The notes beneath the pieces were generated by a model. It worked only from the letters and a program-made list of their open reading frames with translations. It did not search any database and had not been told where the DNA came from. A stretch of 64,000 nucleotides of DNA from Microdochium bolleyi (taxonomy: Eukaryota > Ascomycota > Sordariomycetes > Xylariales > Microdochiaceae): assembly GCA_001566295.1 (NCBI GenBank), contig KQ964254.1, positions 744,001 to 808,000 on the forward strand. The letters run 5' to 3'. The translations under genes were made by a program, and so were the position numbers. Within the stretch, counting starts at the first letter, position 1. Every line of letters begins with the position of its first letter. This document shows positions 45,746 to 58,239 of the stretch, piece after piece.

Positions 45746-48700
45746 ATGGCGCAACAACAGCAGCTCGCGCTCGAGGCGCTCGACTCCATCACAAGAGACC
45801 TCAAGACCAGGTACGGGGCTGCGCGGTGATAGTCTCTTGGAGGGTCTTGGTTTGTGTAGTGGCTGACGGAATTGCAGGATCGATGGCAAGGCTGGAGATG
45901 AGGTTCGCAAGCGCGCTGCTGCGTCCCTCCGAGATTTGGTTGCTGTGTGTTACAGAGGTACCGTTCTATCCATCCGCAAAGCGGCCCACCATGTTGCTAG
46001 GGCAAACTGGCTGACTGGCATACTCTTCAGACTTCCAAACCGAGCAGTTCAATGTCTTTTATAACTCCGTCAACAACAAAATTACAACCCTGATGCTCCA
46101 CGGCAACGACCCGGGTGAGCGTGTCGGAGGCATCTATGCGCTGGATGCTCTGGTGGATTTCGATGGCGTCGACGTAACCGCCAAGTACACACGATTCACG
46201 GCCAATCTCAAACACATCCTGCGCGGCAGGGACATCGTGCCGATGCAGCCAGCCGCGATCGCTCTCGGCAAGCTGTGCCGCCCAGGAGGCTCGCTCATCT
46301 CAGAACTCGTCGAGTCCGAGGTCAAGACCGCTCTCGAGTGGCTTCAGAGCGATCGAATTGAGGAGAAACGATACAGCGCCGTGTTGGTGCTCCGCGAGCT
46401 GGCTAGGAATGCTCCTACCTTGATGTACGCATTTGTCGGCCATGTGTTCGACCTCATTTGGGTCGGACTGCGTGATCCCAGGCAGCTCATCCGCGCCACG
46501 TCAGCGGAGACAGTGAGTGCGTGCTTCCGCATCATCCGCGAACGCGACCAGGAGTTGAAACAGAATTGGATGTCGAAAATGTACCACGAGTTGCTCCAGG
46601 GCCTCAAGCACAACACGGTCGAGGCCGTGCATGGCTCGCTCCTCGTGCTCAAGGAGCTTCTTGAGCAAGGCGGCATGTTCATGCAAGAGCATTACGAGGA
46701 GGCATGTGAAATCGTCTTTTCGCACAAAGATCACCGGGACATCACCATACGCAAAACCGTCGTTCTCCTCATCCCCAATCTTGCCAATTACTCCCCTGCG
46801 GATTTTGCGCACACATGGCTACACAGGTTCATGCTCTACCTGTCCAGCATGTTGAAGAAGGACAAGGAGCGTAATGACGCTTTCTTTGCCATTGGAAACA
46901 TCGCCAACTCGGTCAAGAGCGCCATTGCGCCTTACCTCGACGGTGTCTTGATCTACGTCCGCGAGGGGCTGAGTCTGCAGTCGCGCAAGCGTGGCTCTGT
47001 TGACCCAGTGTTTGACTGCATCAGTCGACTCGCCGTTGCTGTCGGACAGACTCTGAGCAAGTACATGGAGGCGCTCCTGGATCCTATTTTTGCTTGCGAA
47101 CTTACTCCCAAGCTCACACAAGCCCTTGTCGACATGGCGTTCTACATCCCTCCAGTCAAGGCTACGATACAGGAACGATTGCTTGATATGCTCAGCAAAG
47201 TCCTGTGTGGCGAGCCTTTCAAACCCTTGGGAGCACCAACGCTGAATACCCTGTCGTCGGTACCGATCATCCCCAAAGATACCAAAGATCCCCAAGCATA
47301 CGAGTCGAGGAAGGCCGAGATCAAGCTGGCACTAAACACTTTGGGCAGTTTTGATTTCACCGGTAAGAACTTCTCACCAAGCGCCGTGCTCGTCACCCTC
47401 ATGCTAACGAACATGTTTAGGTCACATCCTTAATGAGTTTGTCCGCGATGTTGCAATCAAGTATGTCGAGGACGAAGACTCGGAGATTCGTGAAGCCGCA
47501 GCCTTGACTTGCTGCCAGCTCTACGTGCGCGACCCTATCGTCAACCAGACAAGTTACCACGCCCTCCAAGTTGTCGGCGATGTCATTGAGAAACTGCTCA
47601 CAGTTGGTGTGTCGGATCCTGATCCAAACATTCGTCGGACTGTGCTTGCAGCTTTGGATGAGCGCTTCGATCCTCACTTGGCGAAGGCAGAGAACATCAG
47701 AACCCTCTTTTTCGCCCTGAACGACGAAGCCTTCCCCATTCGCGAGGTTGCGATCTCAATCATCGGTCGTCTGGCCAGATTCAACCCAGCTTACGTCGTG
47801 CCCTCTCTGCGGAAGACCCTGATCCAGATGCTCACTGAGCTCGAATTCTCTGACGTGGCAAGGAACAAAGAAGAGAGCGCCAAGCTTCTGAGTCTCCTGG
47901 TCCAGAACGCACAAGGGCTCATCCGACCCTACGTGGAGCCCATAATATCAGTTCTCCTTCCAAAAGCAGACGATCCAAACTCTGCAGTCGCCGCCACGAT
48001 TCTCAAAGCAATCGGCGAGCTATCAATAGTCGGCGGCGAAGACATTCTCCCGTACAAAGACAAGTTGATGCCACTCATCATATCCGCGCTTCAAGATCAG
48101 AGCTCGGTCGTCAAGAGGGAGGCCGCACTACACACTTTGGGCCAGCTGGCTAGCAACTCTGGCTACGTGATAGACCCATATCTGGACTACCCTCAGCTCC
48201 TCGAATTGCTGCAAAACATCATCCGGGCCGAACCACAACGTGGCCCACTCCGCCAAGAGACTATCAAGCTGATGGGCATCCTTGGTGCACTGGATCCATA
48301 CCGGCACCAGCAAGTGGAAGAACGCTCGCCAGATGTGAAGCGCAGGGTCGAGACGAATCGCATGACAGACATTTCCCTGATGATGACAGGCCTCACGCCG
48401 TCCAGCAAGGAGTACTACCCCACCGTTGTGATCAACGCACTCCTCCAGATCCTCAAGGACCAGTCTCTTGTACAACACCATGCTGCCGTCATCGAGGCCA
48501 TCATGAACATTTTCCGGACCTTGGGTCTCGAGTGTGTGCCTTTCCTTGATCGCATCATCCCAGCCTTCATGCTTGTCATCAAGAATGCGAGCCCAAACCG
48601 ACTCGAGTCGTATTTCAACCAGCTGGCTACATTGGTTAGCATCGTGCGGCAGCACATCAGAAATTATCTCCCCACGATTGTAGAGACTCTGCAGCTGTAT

Positions 48701-51700
48701 TGGGACCACTCGCCATCGCTCCAGTCTACCATCTTGTCTTTGGTCGAGGCGATCTCGCGCTCGCTCGAAGGCGAGTTTAAGATCTATCTTGCCGGTCTGC
48801 TGCCGATGATGCTCGGCATTCTTGAAAAGGACACAACGACTAGAAGGGTTCCGTCCGAGAAAGTCCTGCATGCATTCCTGGTGTTTGGATCCAGCAGCGA
48901 GGAGTACATGCACCTTATCATCCCCGTCATCGTCCGCACATTTGAGAAGCAGGGCCAGCCACCATTCCTTCGCAAGTCAGCTATCGAATCAATCGGCAAG
49001 ATCTCGAGGCAGGTGAACTTGAATGATTATGCTGCGAAGATCATCCACCCCATTGCAAGAATACTTGCGACTGGGGACTCGTCGCTGCGTGCAGCGGCGT
49101 TGGACACATTGTGCGCTCTGATCCAGCAGTTGGGCAAAGACTATCTTCATTTCATGGGCACCATCAACAAGGTGGTACAGAAGCATCAAATTCAGCACCA
49201 AAACTACGAGCTGCTCGTCAGCAAGCTCCAGAAGGGCGAGGTTCTTCCGCAGGACCTGAGCTCGGAAACACGCTTCATTGATCAGGTCGACGAACCGTCC
49301 TTTGGAGACCTCGGCTCGAAGAAGCTTGAGATGAATGCCATTCACCTCAAAGCTGCATGGGACACGAGAGGCAAATCGACCAAGGAAGATTGGCAAGAGT
49401 GGCTCAGACGCTTCAGCACGACTCTTCTTACTGAGTCGCCAAACCATGCCCTCCGAGCTTGCGCCATCCTTGCCAGCGTCTATCTTCCACTTGCGCGAGA
49501 GCTCTTCAACTCAGCTTTCGTTTCCTGCTGGAGCGAGCTGTATGAGCAGTTCCAGGATGAGCTCATCCAGAACATCGAGAACGCTATTCGGTCAGAAAAT
49601 GTCCCACCAGACTTGCTTGGTCTTCTCCTAAACCTGGCCGAGTTCATGGAGCATGACGACAAGGCTCTCCCGATCGATATCAGAGTTCTGGGCCGAGAAG
49701 CTGCGAGATGTCATGCATATGCCAAGGCGCTCCATTACAAGGAGCTTGAGTTCCTGCAAGATCAGAGCGGACCTGCGGTCGAGGCACTGATTGTCATCAA
49801 CAATCAACTGCAACAGTATGACGCAGCCATCGGTATTCTCCGCAAAGCCCAGCTTTACAAGGACGGCATCCAATTGCGCGAGACTTGGTTCGAAAAGCTC
49901 GAGCGATGGGAAGAAGCTCTGCAGTTCTACAACCAGAGAGAACAAGACCTTCCTCCTGACCAGGTTGTCCCTGTTGACATCGTCATGGGCAAGATGCGGT
50001 GCTTGCACGCTCTTGGCGAATGGGACGCGCTTGCTTCACTCGCTGGAAGCACCTGGGCCAACTCTGCGCCTGAGATCCAGCGCAGAATCGCAGGACTGGC
50101 CACTGCCGCTGCATGGGGGCTTGGCAAGTGGGACGCGATGGACATGTACCTGCAATCCATGAAGAGGAACTCACCAGACCGCACGTTCTTCGCGTCGATC
50201 CTTGCTCTGCATCGCAACCAGTTTAGGGAGGCCGCTGCCTGCATCCAGCAAACTCGGGAGGGTCTCGACACCGAACTCAGTGCCCTGGTGAGCGAGTCAT
50301 ACAATCGGGCGTACCAGGTTGTCGTCCGTGTGCAAATGCTTGCGGAACTCGAGGAACTTATCACCTACAAGCAGTCTGACGAGCGGAGACGGGCGACCAT
50401 GCGCAAGACATGGGAAGTCCGTCTCAAGGGATGCCAGCGGAACGTCGAAGTCTGGTCAAGAATGCTCAGATTGCGTGCTCTCGTCATCTCTCCAGCTGAG
50501 AACATGCACATGTGGATCAAGTTCGCCAACCTGTGTCGCAAGTCGGGCAGGATGGGACTAGCGGAGAAGACGCTCAAGAACCTCATCGGCACCGAAGGCT
50601 CCTTGGAATCGGTGATCCCCTACTGGACGGATACACCACAGCAAGCACAAGGCGTCCAGCTCAGACGCATTCCGCCGCAAGCCACCTACGCTGTTCTCAA
50701 GTTTCAGTGGGAGTACGGCCAGACCGCCAATCTGCGCCAAAGTGGTCACCCAGAGCAGACGCTACACTGTCTGCGACGCTTCACTAATGACCAAGCGCAG
50801 CAGCTTCATTTGGCCCAGGCGCAATTGGCTCGCACGAACGGCGAGCAGATGGGCGACTACAACTTGCAAAATAGTGCGGAGGCCAATCCCCGTGCAATGA
50901 AAGCCATCGAGGACCAGCAAATCCTCCTCGCAAAGTGCTACCTCAAGCAAGGCGAATGGCAGCTTACCCTCAATAAGAACGATTGGACACAGCCAAACGT
51001 GCGGAACATCTTGGAGTCCTACTCCAAGGCAACGCATCACAATGAACGTTGGTACAAGGCTTGGCACGCCTGGGCCCTGGCCAACTTCGAAATCGTCCAG
51101 GCGCTGACAAATGCCGCCGGCCGAGCTGCAACACGGAACGATCCGGCTGTCGTGGTCAGACATGTTGTCCCTGCGGTGGATGGCTTCTTCAAGTCGATTG
51201 CACTCTCTTCGGGCAGCTCACTTCAAGATACTTTGCGGCTGCTCACGCTGTGGTTCACTCATGGAGGTAGCAGCCAGGTCAACGATGCCGTGACTCATGG
51301 ATTCGCGACTGTCAGCGTCGACACATGGCTGGAGGTCATCCCACAACTGATCGCGCGTATCAACCAGCCCAACCCAACCGTCCGAAAGACGATCAACTCT
51401 CTGCTTAGCACTGTCGGCCAGGCTCATCCTCAAGCCCTCGTATACCCCCTCACAGTGGCAATGAAGTCCGCCAAGAACTCCCACAGCCTGAGGTCTGAGT
51501 CTGCTGCCAAGATCATGACACATCTCAGAAGCCACAGCGCCAAGCTTGTCTCCCAGGCCGATACTGTCAGCCACGAGCTGATCCGCGTTGCTGTGCTCTG
51601 GCACGAGCAGTGGCACGAGGCTCTTGAGGAGGCATCTCGCCTCTACTTTGGTGACCACGACATCAAAGGCATGTTCGAGACTCTCGGCCCACTACACGAG

Positions 51701-53331
51701 CTGCTCGAGACGCCGGGGTTCAAGACCCTGCGAGAGACTAGTTTTCACCAGACATTCGGTCGCGACCTAAATGAGGCGTACGAATGGTGCAAGCAGTACA
51801 TGACGAGCCAGGATATCAGCGACCTCAACCAGGCATGGGATCTCTACTACCAGGTCTTCCGCCGCATCGGCCGACAGCTACCACAAATGACGTCGCTGGA
51901 GCTCGCATACTGTTCACCAGATCTGCTTAAGATGCGCGATTTAGACCTTGCGGTACCCGGCACGTACAAGAGCGGGCAGCCGATCGTCCGGATCATGTCC
52001 TTCGACCCGACTTTCAGCGTCATCAACTCCAAGCAGCGGCCAAGAAAGTTGACCATCAATGGTAGCGATGGTCAGTCCTACGCCTTCCTGCTCAAGGGCC
52101 ACGAAGATATCCGACAAGACGAACGTGTCATGCAACTATTCGGGTTGTGCAACACACTGCTCTCCAGCGACTCTGAGTCATACAAGCGACACCTGGGCAT
52201 CCAGAGATACCCCGTCATTCCCCTGAGCCAGAACTCCGGCTTGTTCGGGTGGGTGCCCAACAGCGACACTCTTCACGTGCTTATTCGTGAATACCGCGAG
52301 AGCCGCAAGATCCTACTGAACATTGAACACCGGATCATGTTGCAGATGGCGCCTGACTATGACAACCTCACGCTGATGCAGAAGGTCGAGGTCTTCGGCT
52401 ACGCACTGGACAACACTACCGGCCAGGATCTGTACCGAGTGCTGTGGCTCAAGAGCAAGAGCTCAGAAGCATGGCTCGAGCGGCGCACAAACTACACCCG
52501 CAGTCTGGGTGTGATGAGCATGGTTGGCTACATTCTCGGCCTGGGCGACCGTCACCCTAGCAACTTGATGCTCGACCGCATCACCGGCAAGATCATCCAC
52601 ATCGATTTTGGTGATTGTTTCGAGGTCGCCATGAAGCGCGACAAGTACCCCGAGCGCGTGCCGTTCCGCCTCACGCGCATGCTCACGTACGCCATGGAGG
52701 TCAGCAACATCGAGGGCAGCTTCCGCATCACCTGCGAGCATGTCATGCGCGTCCTACGCGAGAACAAAGAGTCCGTTATGGCGGTGCTTGAAGCTGTAAG
52801 TTCCCGTTCGCCACCACTCAAGTTATCTGCTCGCACTAACATGTCTCACAGTTCATCCATGACCCCCTGCTTACATGGCGTCTCACAAACGGCGCATCGC
52901 CGGCCGGTCCTAACTTCCGGTCGGAACGCGAGGCCGCACTCGGTGCCGCCGCTGCACCTCGCGCCCGCCGGCCCAGCATTCTCGAAGCCGAGCACCCACC
53001 GTCAGAGTACCTCGCCGCGCAGCAGGCCGCCGCCGATGGTGCACAGTCCGGGGGCCCACCCGGCGCCGGGCGCAGCAGGGCGCGCACCAACTCAAGCTTG
53101 CTCAACGGCGTCAATGGCAGCACCGGGAGCGGCGCCACCGACAACGACGCGGCTGAGATCCAGAACGCGCGTGCGCTTGAGGTGCTGGAGCGCGTGCAGC
53201 AGAAGCTCACGGGTCGCGACTTCAGCGCCGAGGAACTCGAGGTCAACACCCAGGTCAACAAGCTCATCATGGAGGCGACCAAGCTGGAGAACCTGTGCCA
53301 ACACTACATTGGTTGGTGTTCTTTCTGGTAG
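45746..53331 (+). CDS. tor: TOR kinase (phosphatidylinositol kinase-related)
   Basis: Five exons (45746..45810, 45878..45957, 46031..47362, 47421..52795, 52852..53331) give 2443 residues, normal for TOR. The N-terminal 1200 residues are HEAT repeats (for example FNVFYNSVNNKITTLMLHGN). The FAT domain follows. The FRB domain, near 1885-1985, reads EEASRLYFGDHDIKGMFETL and FGRDLNEAYEWCKQYM. The kinase domain contains FLLKGHEDIRQDERVMQLF, the catalytic loop GLGDRHPSNLMLDR (about 2200) and the metal motif IHIDFGDCFEVAMKR. The FATC tail ends ENLCQHYIGWCSFW. The last intron lies between kinase and FATC. TOR is the core kinase of TORC1/TORC2, coupling nutrient status to growth. The FRB serine (about 1898) and the tryptophan of LNQAWDLYYQVFRRI are present, so rapamycin-FKBP12 binding should be retained; that is inference. 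Confidence 0.97.
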
Positions 53332-53738
53332 AAGTCTGCGTTTGGAGTAAACTTGGGGGCGCCACATCCAAGAAGTATCGTGCTTGGGATAAGGAGCCGT
53401 GTGTAATTGATATGGAGTGAGCTCTGGCATGGGCTCGTAGGCATTCTGGACTGGGATGGGTTCAAGCGTATCTTTCATTTTTCGTTGCTGACCTTCTTGC
53501 ATTGCAGCGTCTTCCGGACCGAGGGGCGCACTTTGTAGAATTGATTTCACCAAACAAGATTCATTGAAAAACACGTTAATCTTTCGCAAACACGGTGGTC
53601 ATGGCTTTGCGCAAAGTGCATAAATGATTCCATTCCATGTCCCCACTTTTGCCATTATGTCAGACATGATGAGAGTCTCTCAAGACGTCTGGATCTCACT
53701 CTCCTCGACATTATCAAATGCAGTCAGTCGAAGCTCCC
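53332..53738. other. Convergent 3' region
   Basis: About 400 bases between the TOR stop and the DUF1772-like stop, presumably both 3' UTRs. Nothing else was recognised. Confidence 0.5.
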
Positions 53739-54284
53739 TCAGAACCCCAGCGTAGCCCACAGCGCAAGTCCGCCAACAACCCAAGGGAACATCATCCTGA
53801 ATCCCATCTCCGAGTTGAACTTCTTCATCAGGTCCAGCGTCTCCTGCGGGCCGGCCTTGAAGAACGGGGCCGTCTCGGCGTCGAGCCCGTCGGCCGTGTC
53901 CTTTGCGATGGCGAGCAGCTTGTACGACGGGACGAGCATGACCTGGCGCACCCACACCCAGCCGACGGGCATGAGCGCCGCCGAAGCCGTCCAGATCTTC
54001 CAGGTCGCCGCCGCGCTCGCGGACGTGGGCGCGAGCTGCGAGTACTCTGTGTACGCGATGGTGCCGATCGCGATGATGGTGGTCAGGTCGACCCAGGGCA
54101 CCGTCGCGGACATGGACCAGTAGAAGAACTCCCACTGCTTGGCGGCGTCCTTGGGGTTCTTGGGCACCTGCGGGTACACGGCGGGAAGCAGGCGGTAGCC
54201 CGACGTCATGGTGCCGCCGTTGATCAGGCTGCCCGCGATGGCGATGCCCTTGAGGGCCGGGAGGTAGGGGATGATGGCGGCCAT
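53739..54284 (-). CDS. Small four-helix membrane protein, DUF1772/anthrone-oxygenase-like
   Basis: Intronless, 181 residues, starting MAAIIPYLPALKGIAIAGSL. Hydrophobic segments are visible near 8-28, 58-78, 90-112 and 160-180. GSLINGGTMTSGYRLLPAVY at the start, the helix WSMSATVPWVDLTTIIAIGT and the C-terminal MMFPWVVGGLALWATLGF are reminiscent of the DUF1772 family. That family includes the anthrone oxygenases of fungal polyketide pathways as well as many members of unknown role. The two Trp/Asp-containing loops fit, but no catalytic residue can be assigned. The start was chosen at the first ATG giving the hydrophobic helix; the frame remains open upstream but with leader-like sequence. There is no polyketide synthase nearby, so a biosynthetic role is not supported by context. 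The nearest partners are the peroxidase and dioxygenase genes to the right. Confidence 0.68.
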   Translation of the reverse strand: MAAIIPYLPALKGIAIAGSLINGGTMTSGYRLLPAVYPQVPKNPKDAAKQWEFFYWSMSATVPWVDLTTIIAIGTIAYTEYSQLAPTSASAAATWKIWTASAALMPVGWVWVRQVMLVPSYKLLAIAKDTADGLDAETAPFFKAGPQETLDLMKKFNSEMGFRMMFPWVVGGLALWATLGF

Positions 54285-56001
54285 GCTGGGGTGGTGTATG
54301 CGGAGATTGCTTGGTGGTGTGTAAGTGCGAGATGTGGATGTCCGCTGACTGATGAAAGTGTTATGTGTGAGATCACTTGATGAGATGAGAGCTCGAGTGA
54401 CAGGCTGTGGCAAGTAACCCTGAGGAATGGCCCGGGAAAAGAGCCCGCAAAAGCTTTTTGAACACGGCAAACGAGAGCCGAAAACGGACACGTCTACTCC
54501 AAGCTGTTCCGCAGTTACGAACCAGTCCCTCACAGACAGTCATGTGCAAGTTGAGTGGGACGAACCATTGCGGCTGACTTCAATGGTGCGTGAGAAACTC
54601 AGAATGTTCAGCTTTCAGCGCGCCGCCTCTTTGGAGAGGAACCCTACAGCCACAACACGGGCGGCCGCTGGGCTGTGATGAGTCTGTTTGTGTCCCCCGA
54701 GACAATGTTTCGAACCCTGCATGCCTGGCTGCTGATCCAGGGCCATGCCTATCATGGTGGACGCGTCACTCAAGGGAGCGAGCTGAACTCGATAAAAGTT
54801 CAAGTTCAGGGTCTAGATCCGGCAGCTCCATTGGCTACATGCTCCGGCTCGGAGAAGCTTTCAGCTAGTGCAGTCCAAGCCACCAAGATGCTTGCCCGCT
54901 TACGGCCCGCCCCGGACGGGGTACTCCGTACCCGTGGGACAATGGATAGCACCCGAGGAGACAAGGGCCCGGGACCGGGGGGCTGTCGATGGCGCGTGCC
55001 GCTATGGGGAGCCACGAGGAGGCGGCGCTTCTAGGGCGGCAGCAGTGGCCCGACTAAAGATGCTGTATCGGCCAAGCCCGGCCACGGGAACTTTTTTCAC
55101 CTGGAACTAATTCGCTTCCTGGGCCGGCAAATTCGCACCCTGAGGAGAAATGGGCAGACTCAAACTATCCGAGGACTGAAGGGTGCTTCTGATCAAAATG
55201 CGGAAGGCGCGCCGGCTGAGTCAATGGTCGAGGAGGCCCCCTCATCCGGAGGTCTCAGTGCAACCACGTGTGCTAAAAATGCTAGAAGGAGGGGTAGTTT
55301 CAGCCCTAGAGGTCAATGTTGAACTCGGGTGGAAGAGACCCAATAACGAGAAAGTCATCACGGCTGCATGCTGTGTAGAGATGGGGTGGGTGAGCAAACC
55401 AGCACACGCAAACCAGCATCAGCGCAATTCCTGACCACCACGGCAAGTGCATCATAGAAGACGAAGCCGGGGTTGGAGGCAGACCCCAAGTTAGCTGGAA
55501 ACACATCCCTTGCATTGCATTGCATATCGGCGCTATTGAAGTCGGGGTGCCTGCGGAGTACTCCGTACCGCAGACAGGCGCTTGGCTTATCGCCCCCTCA
55601 CAACTACTAATCGGCCGGGCCTGGAATCTGGCCCAATCCGACTTGTTTCAGCTTGGCTCACGCATGGCGTGAAAATTGTGGCTGGCTGGACGGGGCAGGG
55701 TCCGGCGTTCGCAGGTCGAGCTTTGGCGTGAGAGGGGATGTGATGGGCCCGAGCCTGGGTCGGGTTCCGTCCAGTTCCCCATGGCGAAGTGAGGCCCAGA
55801 ATCAGTTCTGCATCACTCGCGCCCACAGATGCAGCTATGCACGGCCGGTGGGCCACGATCTGTCATGATTTGTTTTATGACTACATATCGAAGCTCTGAC
55901 GAATCGAAGAAGGACTGCCAATTGGTACCTGGCATGCTCTCCCACATATGGACTGGAGATATTACTGCAATAGTGAGGAAATAGAGGAAGAGCTCTCGAG
56001 T
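54285..56001. other. Intergenic region, no gene recognised
   Basis: About 1.7 kb containing the DUF1772-like promoter at its left end and the peroxidase 3' region at its right end. The open frames present (for example 54427-54678 and 54675-55034) overlap each other and lack motifs. A T-arm-like string near 54710 has no accompanying cloverleaf. Confidence 0.45.
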
Positions 56002-56817
56002 CTAGAAGGTCACGTCCACCGCCTTGACCAGGTTCTTGACAGCAGTGAAGAATTCGTACAAGCCCATGGTCCACCAGGTCCTCTTCTTCCAGCCCTCGTC
56101 GTACGGGAGCCTCTCGTGCTCAAAGATGGCCCTTACGTAGCTCAGGGGGATCGTCTTGCCGTCGCCGAAGCAGCCCATCATGAGCGCGATTTGGCCACAG
56201 TTGACCTGGTTCTCGGCAGGGCCGTACACCAGGTCCGGGTTGTCCTTGAGCTGCCGCTTGATGCGGTTCTTGATGAAGGCGGCGAGGTCGTCAATGGTGA
56301 GCGTGTTGCCGTCCCAGGACGAGTCGAGCATCTCCTGGATCAGATCCCCCTGGGGCGCGTTGTTGCCCTCTTTCTGGCCAATGTCGCGCCGCGACAGGGA
56401 GATGTCGTGCTCAATGGCGCCGTGAGCGGCGAGGTTCTCGAGGTCTAGATACTTGACGCCCCGGGTGTCGAGCTGCTTCGGGTACCAGCAGCCAAAGTAG
56501 CTGAAGAAGGAGTAGGGGTCCTTGAGCAGATTCCAGACCTTCTGCAAGGTGCTGACCGGCGGGCTCCGGTATGCCAGCGTCGGGTTGTGGTACTCAAAGT
56601 AGGTCGGGTAGGCAAAGACGGACCCGAGCAGGTTGCTCATGCCGACATGGCTCATCGCGGCATTGAGCTCTTCCTTGTAGATGTTCTTCCCGTCCCTTTT
56701 GAGGAAGCCGTGGTTCGCGAGCGCGTTGACGACTGGGCATGGACTCCTGCTGACTTCTTTCGGGTCCTTGCCAACCTCCTCTCGGCGATATGTGCCAACA
56801 GGCAACGATGAAGACAT
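56002..56817 (-). CDS. Heme-thiolate peroxidase (chloroperoxidase/unspecific peroxygenase family)
   Basis: Intronless, 271 residues. The family motifs are clear: RSPCPVVNALANHGFL with the proximal heme-ligand Cys27 (PCP motif), and AAHGAIEHDISLSRRD with the acid-base triad EHD at 136-138. SSWDGNTLTIDDLAAFIKNR and a C-terminal amphipathic segment follow. The length fits the short class of Peroxidase_2 proteins. These enzymes use H2O2 or organic hydroperoxides to hydroxylate, epoxidise or halogenate substrates including fatty acids and aromatics. No signal peptide is visible at this start and none is in frame upstream, so an intracellular enzyme is inferred, unlike most characterised secreted members. 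It is transcribed divergently from the Ppo-type dioxygenase 1.4 kb away. The reaction catalysed is unknown. Confidence 0.92.
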   Translation of the reverse strand: MSSSLPVGTYRREEVGKDPKEVSRSPCPVVNALANHGFLKRDGKNIYKEELNAAMSHVGMSNLLGSVFAYPTYFEYHNPTLAYRSPPVSTLQKVWNLLKDPYSFFSYFGCWYPKQLDTRGVKYLDLENLAAHGAIEHDISLSRRDIGQKEGNNAPQGDLIQEMLDSSWDGNTLTIDDLAAFIKNRIKRQLKDNPDLVYGPAENQVNCGQIALMMGCFGDGKTIPLSYVRAIFEHERLPYDEGWKKRTWWTMGLYEFFTAVKNLVKAVDVTF

Positions 56818-58239
56818 TGTGGAAGAATGTGAAGGTCAACAGAATACAGAGATGGAGTAGGAGCAGATCTGTGGATGTAAAGATTTGGCTCAAGCGCCAG
56901 ATGTTGTCTGCGTGAGAAGGACTTGCAGGCGGGAGGCAGTCATGAAATGTGCAAGGTGCCGGGTCGTGAAGCACGATTTATCGATAGTTTATTGCAGCAG
57001 CTTGGTGTGCTGCAGGCTAGTCTTGTGGCCAAGCCCAGACTCTGGTGCCCTGCCGCTCCCTGCAGCTGCTGGGACTTGTCAGTCATCATAGCAAGCGGTC
57101 GTGGTAGGTTCTGGACAGGGCGAGGAGAGCTGTGTGCGTCGATCGGGAGTACAGACGAAGTACCACTACAAGAGCCCGCACTCTGGAGACACCACTCCGT
57201 GTGCTGTCTTCACGTCGCAGCAAAGGCTGACAATGTCTTGGTACTGGAAAAGACCTGTAAGCCACGCGGCTGGAGACAATGGACACGGAAGCGTCTGAGG
57301 TGCAGAATGTGGACTGTCATATGCATGCGTGGCGTCCACTGGAGCTCTCTACATTGCCAATCATCCCGAGCTTTGCTGCAGCAACCTTCAGCCGGATGGA
57401 GACCATCACATGTTCGGAGTTTCCCCCGCAGCCCGCAGGGTTCGAGACATGTCTAGAGCTACGCGGCGTTCTCGTGCGGAGCTGAGTCCCTGGACCAGGA
57501 AGCGGCAAATGCCTGAGAGGAGGAATGATGGGAGACTATTGATGGGCCAGACGAAAGGCCATGCCGCCCAAGCAAGGGTCTTGGCTATGTTGCTAATGCA
57601 GATACGGTTCAGCTCCGCAATAGCCTGCGGCCTCCTGCAGCTAAGTTCAGCTGTCCACAAGCACTCAGCTGCGCTCGGGAAGGAAAAATGTCTCAGGGTC
57701 TTGGGCTCGGGTCTTCTCCATTAGCCTACACACCCCGGTCTTGTTGACGCTTTGGGCCGCATACTCCAGCCAGCCACAGAACCCATGGTCAGAGACTAGT
57801 AGCCTATCTCTGCATTAGGCCAACCCCCGGCACGGATGCATCCACGCGGGATGCAGGGATCCGGCCGCGTGAACCTTCAACCAAGCTGAATGAAAAATGT
57901 CGAGAATGGTTCGAGTTCTGGACCTCAAGGGAAAGTCAACACATTGTCATGTCTCTTTGGTGTGGCTACTCAGGGGCTAAGACGGGCTGCTGGATTGTGC
58001 GTCGGCCGGACGTGGTACACTCGGAAACGTGCACGCATACCCCATCGGGCGGCACTCTGTACAATAAAATAGTCTGGTCTCTCCAGCTCAGGCACATGAA
58101 CAACTTGATCTTCTCCTTCGTGCCCATTCCTGAGTCTTGAGCCAAGCTCCGCTTCTGAGCATCAAAATCTGCTCATTCTTCTCCCATACCCCAAGTGTTC
58201 TTGCTCCATTCTCGGGATCCATCTTCAGACCAAGCCACC
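56818..58239. promoter_or_regulatory. Shared divergent region between peroxidase and dioxygenase genes
   Basis: About 1.4 kb between two genes starting in opposite directions. An AATAAAATAG sequence near 58064 lies roughly 175 bases before the dioxygenase start and could be a TATA-like element. Small open frames here have no conserved features. No defined operator was recognised. Confidence 0.45.

Noticed and set aside
54700..54725. T-arm-like sequence (TTTCGAACCC)
   Set aside because: No acceptor, D or anticodon stem can be formed around it.
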